Assembly (NCBI GenBank): GCA_035531535.1
Contig: DATKSV010000014.1
Coordinates: forward strand, 1-6,269
From: AG-12 sp035531535
GTDB taxonomy: Bacteria; Chloroflexota; Dormibacteria; Aeolococcales; Bog-877
Direction of reading: 5' to 3'
Length of the DNA stretch: 6,269 nt
The notes beneath the pieces were generated by a model. It saw only the letters and a program-made list of their open reading frames with translations. It had not been told where the DNA came from and searched no databases. Position numbers and translations under genes: made by a program. This document shows, in pieces, positions 1-6,269 of this stretch (position 1 is its first letter; each line of letters opens with the position of its first letter).

Positions 1-128
1 GGCTATACAGGTAGCAAGTTGCGAACTGTCATGTGCTCGATGCTGCCGGCCGCCGGCTGTCTCCACCTACTCGCGTCGAAGGTAGGAGGGCTGGTCACCT
101 AGTACTCGCGCACAACTAGGACAAAGGA
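1..128 (+). other. Upstream intergenic or 5' leader region of gltBD, unassigned
   Basis: No gene is recognised here. Positions 1-30 are clearly richer in A+T than the rest of the window. Several small hairpins can be drawn by eye: 10-16 with 41-47 (7 bp, one G-U), enclosing 17-20 with 24-27; 53-57 with 90-94, continuing inward to 63-64 with 88-89 and 66-70 with 82-86; and 98-102 with 116-120. Frame 1 is open from the window edge to a TAG at 100-102. It could be the last 33 codons of an upstream protein, or a 23-codon leader ORF starting at ATG 31. Its codon use is less GC-biased than gltB and the peptide resembles nothing I know. A weak -10-like TATACA lies at 4-9, but any -35 would be outside the window. 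The region reads equally well as the end of an upstream transcript or as a structured leader. Confidence 0.4.
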
Positions 129-165
129 CCGGCCCCCCGAACTCCCGGGGGGCCGGTTTTGTTTT
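129..165 (+). terminator. Intrinsic terminator or attenuator just upstream of gltB
   Basis: Positions 129-138 (CCGGCCCCCC) pair perfectly with 147-156 (GGGGGGCCGG). This gives a 10-bp all-GC stem with an 8-base loop (139-146), followed directly by TTTTGTTTT at 157-165. This is the classical rho-independent terminator form for the + strand. The stem is mirror-symmetric, but only the + strand has the T tract directly after it. The gltB start codon follows 26 bases after the last T. That is too little room for a normal promoter plus untranslated leader. The hairpin therefore either ends an upstream transcript or sits inside the gltB leader as an attenuator. The structure is certain by inspection; its regulatory role is inferred. 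Confidence 0.85.
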
Positions 166-176
166 AGACGAGCACC

Positions 177-180
177 AGGA
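177..180 (+). promoter_or_regulatory. Probable ribosome binding site of gltB
   Basis: AGGA lies 11 bases before the ATG at 192 and is the only Shine-Dalgarno-like purine run between the upstream terminator and the start. It is a four-base match at slightly long spacing, so initiation may be modest. It supports ATG 192 as the start. That start is also fixed by an in-frame TAG at 165-167, with no ATG, GTG or TTG codon between it and 192. Confidence 0.5.
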
Positions 181-191
181 CCACCATCACC

Positions 192-3100
192 ATGCCGACC
201 AGAGCACACCGCCACCAGACCCCGGCGCGGTTGGCACCTGCGCCGGGACTCTACCGACCGTCCTTCGAACACGATGCCTGTGGGGTGGGTTTCGTGGCCA
301 CCCTGGACCGGGTCCCGTCGCGGGAGGTGGTCAGCCTTGGGCTGGGCGCGCTGGCGCGGCTGGTCCACCGGGGGGCGGTCGGGGCCGACGCGCGCACCGG
401 GGACGGGGCCGGCCTCTTGGTCGAGATCCCGGACAGTTTTCTGCGCCGGGTCACCGCCGACGCGGGGATCTCCCTGCCTGCCCCGGGGCGGTTCGCAGCG
501 GGCGCAATCTTCCTGCCCCGGCAAAAGGCTGACCGAGGCGCTTGCGAGCGCGTCATCGAGGCCGAGGTCAAAGCCGCCTCGATGGACTTTCTGGGGTGGC
601 GCGACGTGCCCTGCCATCCCGCCGCGGTGGGGGTCATCGCCCGCTCTTCACAGCCGACGATCCGCCAGTGCTTCATCGGTCTCGGGGCCGCCTCGATAGA
701 GACGGCCGAGGACCGCCTGTATCCGCTCCGCAAGCGAATCGAGGCCGGGGTCCGGGAGCTGCGCCTGATCGGCCCCGCCAGCCATGACCTCTTCTGTGTG
801 GTCAGCCTCTCCGCACGCACCCTGGTCTACAAGGGCCAGCTGACGGCGACCCAGCTCAGCCGGTTCTATCCCGACCTGATGGCGCCCGACCTCCGCAGCC
901 GGCTGGCGGTCTTCCACCAACGCTTCAGCACCAACACCGAGCCCAGCTGGCGGCTGGCCCAGCCGTTCCGCTTCAGCGCCCACAACGGGGAGATCAACAC
1001 CGTGGGCGGCAACCGCAACTGGATGCGAGCGCGAGCGGGCAGTTGGCGCCACCCGATCTGTGGGGTGTCTGCCGATTCCATCCTGCCCGTGATCGAGCCC
1101 GGTGGCAGCGACTCGGCCGCCTTCGACAACAGCGTGGAACTGCTGGTCAGGACCGGTCGGCCCCTCGAGCAGGCGCTGATGATGATGATCCCGGAGGCTT
1201 GGGAGGACAGCCCCGAGATGGGCGATGAACTCCGAGGCTTCTACTCGTATCACGCCAACCTGATGGAGCCCTGGGACGGACCGGCGGCGATCGCGTTCAG
1301 CGACGGCCGCCTGGTCGGGGCCGCCCTGGACCGCAACGGCTTGCGCCCGGCCCGCTACGTGGTGACCAGGGGCGGCCTGGTGGTGCTGGCATCGGAGGCC
1401 GGCGTGGTCGACATCCCAGCCCCCGAGGTGCTCGAGCTGGGCCGGCTCCACCCCGGCCAGATGCTGGCGATTGACACCCAGGAGGGCCTGCTGCGGCGCG
1501 ATCAGACCATCAAGCGGAGCGTCGCCGGGCGAGGGCGATGGGCCGCCTGGGAGCGCGGGCGCGTCCTCAGCCTGCAAACCGAGGAGGACGACCGGGAGGT
1601 GGTCGAGCTGCCGGCGCCGTCGCTGGCAGCGCTCGCCACCCAGCATCGCTGCTTCGGCTACACCGAGGAGGAGCTCCGCACCGTGCTCGCTCCGGCCGCC
1701 GCCGGGGGTCACGAGGCGGTGGCCTCGATGGGCAACGACGCTGCCCTGGCCGCCCTCTCACAACGACCCAGGTTGCTCTTCGACTACTTCTCCCAAAGCT
1801 TCGCCCAGGTGACCAACCCCCCCATCGACTCTCTGCGCGAGCGCGGGGTGATGTCCCTGCGGGCGACCCTCGGGCCCGGCGGAGACCTGCTGGCGCCCGA
1901 CCCGGCGGTGGCTCTGCGAATCGAACTCGAAAGCCCGATCCTCTCAGATGCCGAGCTGGCCCGAGTGCGGCGGGCGGGTGAGTCACGGCTGCCATCGCGC
2001 TCGCTGGCGGCCGTCTTCGCGGCGGCGGGCGGCGCCGGGGCCCTGCGCCGGGCCCTGGATCGCCTCGGTCAAGAGGCCGAGCGGGCCGTGGAGGACGGGG
2101 TCGCGGTGCTGATCCTTAGCGATCGCGATGTGGACCACAGCCAGGCACCCATCCCCAGCCTGCTGGCACTGGGCCGGGTCCATCACCACCTGCTCGCCCT
2201 GGGAATGCGCACCCGGCTGAGCCTGGTGGTCGAGTCCGCCGAGCCCCGCACCGCCCACCACCTGGCGGCTCTCATCGGCCACGGCGCCGAGGCGGTCAAC
2301 CCCTATCTGGCCCTGTCTACCGTGGCCGCCATGGCGACCGAGGACGAGCTTCCTCAGCGTCGGTCACGGGCCGCCGCCAGGGCGGCACTGAAGTCGATGC
2401 TGGAGGAAGGGATCCTCAAGGTCATGTCCAAGATGGGGATCTCGACTCTGGCCAGCTACTGCGGCTCGCAGCTCTTCGAAGCGGTCGGGATCGCGCCCCA
2501 GGTTATCGATCGCTGCTTCCCGGGGACTCCCTCAAGGCTGGGGGGAGCGGGCTTCGAGGATTTGGCCGCGGAGGTCATCGTGCGCCACCGCCAGGCGTTC
2601 CCCGGGACTGGGGCGGTGGTGCGCTTGGAGGCCGGCGGTGACCATCGCTGGCGCGCCGACGGGGAGGCCCACGCCTGGAATCCCGAGACCGTGGCCGCCC
2701 TCCAGCACGCGGTGCGCAACGACGCCGGCCATCGCTTTGAGGACTTCCGACGACTGGCCGACGCTGAGGATGGACCTCAGCTGGCGCTCCGCCACCTGCT
2801 GGCGCCGCTGCCCGGCGAGTCGATCCCCTTGGATCAAGTCGAGCCAGCGACCGAAATAGTGCGCCGTTTTGTGACCGGCGCGATGTCGCTGGGAGCCCTC
2901 GGCACCGAGGCCCACGAGACCCTGGCACTGGCGATGAACCGGATCGGAGGCAGGAGTAACACCGGCGAGGGTGGCGAGGACCCCGCGCGCTATGCCGGAG
3001 ACGGGGCGGGGGGCTCCCGCCGCAGTGCCATCAAGCAGGTGGCCTCGGGACGCTTCGGGGTGACCCTGGAATACCTGGTCAACGCGGATGAGATCCAGAT

Positions 3101-4793
3101 CAAGATGGCCCAGGGGGCCAAGCCTGGTGAGGGCGGCCAGCTGCCCGGGCATAAGGTCGACGGCACCATAGCCAGGCTGCGGCACGCGACCCCGGGAGTG
3201 GGGCTGATCTCCCCCCCACCCCATCACGACATCTACTCCATCGAGGACCTGGCCGAGTTGATCTGGGATCTCAAACAGGCCAACCCCAGGGCGCGGATCA
3301 GCGTGAAGCTGGTGGCCTCCACCGGGGTGGGGACGGTCGCGGCCGGGGTGGCCAAGGCCAGAGCCGACCACATCACCATCTCGGGCCACGACGGTGGCAC
3401 CGGGGCCGCCCCGCTGACCTCCATCAAGCACACCGGCCTGCCCTGGGAGCTGGGCCTGGCGGAAACCCAGCAGACCCTGGTCCGGCAGGGCCTGCGCTCG
3501 CGGGTGGTGCTGCAGGTGGACGGGGGCCTTCGCACCGGCCGCGACGTGGTCATCGCCGCCATGCTGGGAGCTGACGAGTTCGGCTTCGCGACCGCCGCGC
3601 TGGTGGCCAGTGGCTGCGTCCTGATGCGGGTCTGCCATCTCAACACCTGCCCGGTCGGGATCGCCACCCAGGACCCGGTGTTGCGCCAGAGGTTCGCCGG
3701 CACCCCTGAGCATGTCATCCGGTTCTTCATGATGGTGGCCGAGGACACCCGAGCCTGGCTGGCCAAGCTGGGCTGCAGGAGTCTCGAGGAGCTGGTCGGG
3801 CGCGTGGACCTACTGGGGCTGCGCGAGCCCACCGGCCGCGGTCCCGCGCTGGATCTCACGCCGCTCCTGGCGGAGCCTGACCCGGCCACCGCCCGGCGAT
3901 TGCGCGGCGCCCGGCGCCGGGACGCCGCCGCCCGGCGCCACCTGCGAGACCAGGAGCACCACCTGGAGCGGGGCCTGGACGCCCGTATCCTGCGCCAGCT
4001 GGGGGCGGACCTGGAGTCCGCCACGGAAGCCACGGTGCGCCTCAAGGTCAGCAACCGGGATCGCGCCGTGGGCTCCCGGGTGAGCTCCGAGGTGACCCGG
4101 GTCCATGGCGGCCAGGGCCTTCCGGACAACTCGATTACGATCCATCTCCGTGGAGTTGCCGGACAGAGCCTGGGGGCCTGGCTGTGTCCTGGGGTGACCG
4201 TCCGCTGCGTTGGCGCCGCCAACGACTACCCGGGCAAGGGACTTAGCGGGGGCCGCCTGGTGGTGCTGCCGGAACCCTCGCTGGCCGCCATCGCCTCCGG
4301 TCAGGTGATCGCGGGCAACGTAGCCCTCTACGGGGCCACCGCCGGGGAAGCCTACTTCGCGGGCCGCGCCGGGGAACGCTTCGCGGTCCGCAACAGCGGA
4401 GCGGTGGCTGTCGTCGAGGGGATCGGCGACCACGGGTGCGAGTACATGACCGGGGGCACCGTGGTGGTGCTGGGTGAGGTGGGCAGAAACTTTGGCGCGG
4501 GCATGACCGGGGGGGTGGCCTACTTGGTGGGAGCGCCCCCGCTGCCCAGCCATCTCAACCTGGGATCGATTGCGATCCAGGGGCCGACCCCCGAGGATTT
4601 GCAAGCGGTGCTGGACCTGGTGCGGCGCCACCTCTCCCAAACCGGCAGCCGGCTGGCCGCTGAGCTGCTCCGCCATCCGGACCGAATCGGACTCTCCCTA
4701 CAGGTGGTGCGGCCCCGCCTCCTGGACGATCCGGCCCAACCGCAGCCGGAGATCCTCATCGCGGAGAGCGAGTCCACCGTGGCGGGCGCCTGA
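192..4793 (+). CDS. gltB: Glutamate synthase, large (alpha) subunit
   Basis: This cytoplasmic iron-sulfur flavoprotein makes glutamate from glutamine and 2-oxoglutarate, the GOGAT step of ammonia assimilation, together with GltD. At 1533 residues it is full length for the family. A 29-residue propeptide precedes Cys30, the expected N-terminal nucleophile of the class II glutamine amidotransferase domain (about 30-430). That domain shows RFSTN at 244-248, HNGEINT at 264-270, DSAAFDN at 307-313 and DRNGLRP at 380-386. The central domain carries LFDYF at 529-533 and QVTNPPID at 539-546, then KVMSKMGIS at 743-751. The FMN/2-oxoglutarate synthase domain shows TGAMS at 895-899, SNTGEGGEDP at 922-931, KPGEGGQLPG at 977-986, SPPPHHDIYS at 1007-1016 and SGHDGGTGA at 1064-1072. 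Cys1142, Cys1148 and Cys1153 fit the [3Fe-4S] ligands. A GXGXG beta-helix domain follows (NDYPGKGLSGG from 1344). The extreme C-terminus is divergent. The start is fixed by an upstream in-frame stop at 165-167. The gene is coupled to gltD, 3 bases downstream. Confidence 0.98.
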   Translation: MPTRAHRHQTPARLAPAPGLYRPSFEHDACGVGFVATLDRVPSREVVSLGLGALARLVHRGAVGADARTGDGAGLLVEIPDSFLRRVTADAGISLPAPGRFAAGAIFLPRQKADRGACERVIEAEVKAASMDFLGWRDVPCHPAAVGVIARSSQPTIRQCFIGLGAASIETAEDRLYPLRKRIEAGVRELRLIGPASHDLFCVVSLSARTLVYKGQLTATQLSRFYPDLMAPDLRSRLAVFHQRFSTNTEPSWRLAQPFRFSAHNGEINTVGGNRNWMRARAGSWRHPICGVSADSILPVIEPGGSDSAAFDNSVELLVRTGRPLEQALMMMIPEAWEDSPEMGDELRGFYSYHANLMEPWDGPAAIAFSDGRLVGAALDRNGLRPARYVVTRGGLVVLASEAGVVDIPAPEVLELGRLHPGQMLAIDTQEGLLRRDQTIKRSVAGRGRWAAWERGRVLSLQTEEDDREVVELPAPSLAALATQHRCFGYTEEELRTVLAPAAAGGHEAVASMGNDAALAALSQRPRLLFDYFSQSFAQVTNPPIDSLRERGVMSLRATLGPGGDLLAPDPAVALRIELESPILSDAELARVRRAGESRLPSRSLAAVFAAAGGAGALRRALDRLGQEAERAVEDGVAVLILSDRDVDHSQAPIPSLLALGRVHHHLLALGMRTRLSLVVESAEPRTAHHLAALIGHGAEAVNPYLALSTVAAMATEDELPQRRSRAAARAALKSMLEEGILKVMSKMGISTLASYCGSQLFEAVGIAPQVIDRCFPGTPSRLGGAGFEDLAAEVIVRHRQAFPGTGAVVRLEAGGDHRWRADGEAHAWNPETVAALQHAVRNDAGHRFEDFRRLADAEDGPQLALRHLLAPLPGESIPLDQVEPATEIVRRFVTGAMSLGALGTEAHETLALAMNRIGGRSNTGEGGEDPARYAGDGAGGSRRSAIKQVASGRFGVTLEYLVNADEIQIKMAQGAKPGEGGQLPGHKVDGTIARLRHATPGVGLISPPPHHDIYSIEDLAELIWDLKQANPRARISVKLVASTGVGTVAAGVAKARADHITISGHDGGTGAAPLTSIKHTGLPWELGLAETQQTLVRQGLRSRVVLQVDGGLRTGRDVVIAAMLGADEFGFATAALVASGCVLMRVCHLNTCPVGIATQDPVLRQRFAGTPEHVIRFFMMVAEDTRAWLAKLGCRSLEELVGRVDLLGLREPTGRGPALDLTPLLAEPDPATARRLRGARRRDAAARRHLRDQEHHLERGLDARILRQLGADLESATEATVRLKVSNRDRAVGSRVSSEVTRVHGGQGLPDNSITIHLRGVAGQSLGAWLCPGVTVRCVGAANDYPGKGLSGGRLVVLPEPSLAAIASGQVIAGNVALYGATAGEAYFAGRAGERFAVRNSGAVAVVEGIGDHGCEYMTGGTVVVLGEVGRNFGAGMTGGVAYLVGAPPLPSHLNLGSIAIQGPTPEDLQAVLDLVRRHLSQTGSRLAAELLRHPDRIGLSLQVVRPRLLDDPAQPQPEILIAESESTVAGA

Positions 4794-4796
4794 GCG

Positions 4797-6230
4797 ATGC
4801 CCAATCCGCGCGGATTCGTGCAGCATCGGCGAAAAGTCGCGCCCGGCCGGCCGGTGGCGGAGCGGTTGCGCGACTATCGCGAGGTCCACCTGGAGCTGAC
4901 CGGCCCGGCGCTGCGGGTGCAGGCCCAGCGTTGCATGGGCTGCGGCATTCCCTTCTGCCACAGTGGATGTCCGCTGCACAATCGAATCCCGGATTGGAAC
5001 CAGCTGGTGGACCGGGACCGCTGGCGGGAGGCGCTCGACAGCCTCCACCTGACCAACAACTTTCCGGAGTTCACCGGCCGGCTGTGTCCCGCCCCCTGTG
5101 AGTCCAGCTGTGTGTTGGCCGTTAACGATGAACCGGTGGCGATCAAGGAGATCGAGCGGGCGATAGTCGACCGCGGGTTTGCCGAGGGCTGGATCAAGCC
5201 CCATCCGGCCCCGGCCAGCACCGGCAAGCGGGTCGCGGTGGTGGGGTCGGGCCCGGCCGGCATGGCGGCCGCCCAGCAGCTCGCCCGCCGCGGCCACCAA
5301 GTGGTTGTCTTCGAGCAAGACGATCGCCCCGGCGGCCTTCTGCGCTACGGCATACCCGACTACAAACTGCCCAAAGGCATGATCGACCGGCGCCTCGAGC
5401 AGATGGCCGCAGAGGGAGTTGAGTTCCGCTGCGACGCGGCGGTGGGCCGTACCCTGGCCGCTGCCGAGCTCACCGCCGAGTTTGACGCCATCTGCGTCGC
5501 CATCGGCGCCCGCCAGCCGCGGGACCTGCCGGTGCCGGGCCGCGAGCTGGCCGGGGTCCATTTTGCGATGGACTACCTGGAGCAGCAGAACCGGCGGGTC
5601 GGCGACCGCGCCGGACGTGCCGGCCGGCCACAGATCTCAGCCCGGGGCAAGCGAGTGGTCATCCTCGGTGGCGGGGACACCGGCGCCGACTGCCTCGGCA
5701 ACGCGCTGCGCGAGGGCTGCGTCACGGTCGACCAGCTGGAGCTGATGCCGCCCCCTCCCAGCGCCCGCGCCCGCGGCAACCCCTGGCCGGAGTGGCCGGT
5801 CATCCTGCGGAGCTCACCCGCCCACGAGGAGGGAGGCCAGCGCCTCTTCGGAGTCGAGACCGTGGCCTTTCAGGGCGGGGATGGCAAGGTGGCGGAGCTA
5901 GACCTCAGGGGGGTGGCCGCTCGGGCCAATCCCACCGGTGGCCTAGCGCTCGAGGCGGTTCCGGAAAGTGGTCGCCGCCTACCCGCGGACCTGGTGCTGC
6001 TGGCACTGGGGTTCACCGGTCCCAGATGGGGGGACGCGTTGGAGGGGTTGGGGCTGCCCCGAGGCGCCAGCGACCGGGTCACGGTCGGCCCCGGCGGCGC
6101 CACCGGCACGGCCGGGGTGTTCGCCTGCGGCGACGCCGTGCGCGGCGCATCCCTGGTGGTCCACGCCATCGCCCAGGGCCGATCCTGCGCCGCCGCCATC
6201 GACCGGCACCTGCGCGAAAGCCGCCTCTGA
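4797..6230 (+). CDS. gltD: Glutamate synthase, small (beta) subunit, NAD(P)H-dependent
   Basis: This is the electron-input subunit of glutamate synthase. It oxidises NAD(P)H at FAD and passes electrons through [4Fe-4S] clusters to GltB. Its 477 residues match the usual length. The N-terminal cluster domain has Cys46, Cys49, Cys54 and Cys58 (CxxCxxxxCxxxC) and a second group, Cys97, Cys101 and Cys105, in CPAPCESSC. An FAD Rossmann motif GSGPAG lies at 150-155, followed by PGGLLRYGIPDYKLPK (GG at 179-180). The NAD(P)H Rossmann motif GGGDTGADC spans 291-299. A C-terminal FAD-contact motif has Gly445-Asp446 in VFACGD. The ATG comes 3 bases after the gltB stop with no convincing Shine-Dalgarno nearby; the GGAG at 4763-4766 is too far. 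Translation is therefore probably coupled to gltB termination. Related subunits occur in dihydropyrimidine dehydrogenase and other GltD-like oxidoreductases, but the position next to gltB settles the role. NADPH versus NADH preference cannot be read from the sequence. Confidence 0.97.
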   Translation: MPNPRGFVQHRRKVAPGRPVAERLRDYREVHLELTGPALRVQAQRCMGCGIPFCHSGCPLHNRIPDWNQLVDRDRWREALDSLHLTNNFPEFTGRLCPAPCESSCVLAVNDEPVAIKEIERAIVDRGFAEGWIKPHPAPASTGKRVAVVGSGPAGMAAAQQLARRGHQVVVFEQDDRPGGLLRYGIPDYKLPKGMIDRRLEQMAAEGVEFRCDAAVGRTLAAAELTAEFDAICVAIGARQPRDLPVPGRELAGVHFAMDYLEQQNRRVGDRAGRAGRPQISARGKRVVILGGGDTGADCLGNALREGCVTVDQLELMPPPPSARARGNPWPEWPVILRSSPAHEEGGQRLFGVETVAFQGGDGKVAELDLRGVAARANPTGGLALEAVPESGRRLPADLVLLALGFTGPRWGDALEGLGLPRGASDRVTVGPGGATGTAGVFACGDAVRGASLVVHAIAQGRSCAAAIDRHLRESRL

Positions 6231-6269
6231 GCCGCTCCCGGCAAGGCCGAACCGAGCGCTCCTGGGGCC

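Noticed and set aside
4..9. TATACA as a -10 promoter element for a gltBD leader transcript
   Set aside because: It matches only four of six consensus bases and lacks the important final T. The -35 region would lie outside the window, so it is too weak to list as a feature.
1..191. Known riboswitch or T-box leader
   Set aside because: No T-box AGGGTGGNACCGCG, no TPP, FMN, cobalamin, glycine or cyclic-di-GMP signature, and no complete glnA glutamine-RNA consensus could be found by eye. A covariance-model search would be the decisive test.
99..617. Reverse-strand open frame covering the leader and the start of gltB
   Set aside because: It runs through the terminator hairpin and the GltB amidotransferase codons, and has no domain or ribosome binding evidence.
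648..1712. Long reverse-strand open frame of 354 codons inside gltB, with others such as 2532-3713, 3233-4222 and 3810-4676
   Set aside because: They lie antisense to strongly conserved gltB codons, have low-complexity Arg/Pro/Gly/Ala/His-rich compositions and show no recognisable domain. GC-rich genes commonly keep the opposite strand free of stops.
3211..3217. Run of seven C as a possible sequencing error or frameshift site
   Set aside because: The frame is correct on both sides, and the run encodes the conserved SPPPHHDIYS segment of the GltB FMN domain.
4698..5561. Reverse-strand open frame spanning the gltB-gltD junction
   Set aside because: It is antisense to the conserved GltD cluster and FAD domains, and its translation has no family motif. 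It is a compositional shadow.
6231..6269. Terminator or next gene after gltD
   Set aside because: The 39 bases hold only a short GAGCGCTC palindrome and no stem followed by a T tract. No start codon with convincing coding sequence can be judged in so short a piece.

Overview
This window holds an ordinary two-gene glutamate synthase operon on the + strand of a very GC-rich bacterium. The layout is a leader or intergenic stretch (1-191), gltB (192-4793), gltD (4797-6230) and a 39-base tail. The codons strongly favour G or C in third position. The protein sequences resemble GltB and GltD of high-GC lineages such as Actinomycetota or deep Chloroflexota/Dormibacterota-like groups. That placement is an inference; no rRNA or other marker gene is present to fix it.

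gltB encodes the large (alpha) subunit, complete from the N-terminal nucleophile Cys to the C-terminal GXGXG beta-helix. gltD encodes the small (beta) subunit, complete with its iron-sulfur cysteines and two Rossmann nucleotide-binding folds. Together they convert glutamine plus 2-oxoglutarate into two glutamates. GltD takes electrons from NAD(P)H through FAD and [4Fe-4S] clusters to the [3Fe-4S] cluster and FMN of GltB, where ammonia released from glutamine is used. The genes are 3 bases apart and are almost certainly cotranscribed and translationally coupled.

The one region that standard gene annotation does not explain is 1-191. It contains a textbook intrinsic terminator (perfect 10-bp GC stem plus a T tract) that ends only 26 bases before the gltB start codon. 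Several smaller hairpins can be drawn upstream of it. Either it ends an upstream transcript whose gene lies mostly outside the window, or it is an attenuator (riboswitch-like or leader-peptide-like) controlling gltBD. The sequence alone cannot decide. I recognise no known riboswitch consensus in full.

I found no mobile element, CRISPR array, tRNA, rRNA or novel protein system. The many long reading frames on the opposite strand are GC-driven shadows of gltB and gltD.
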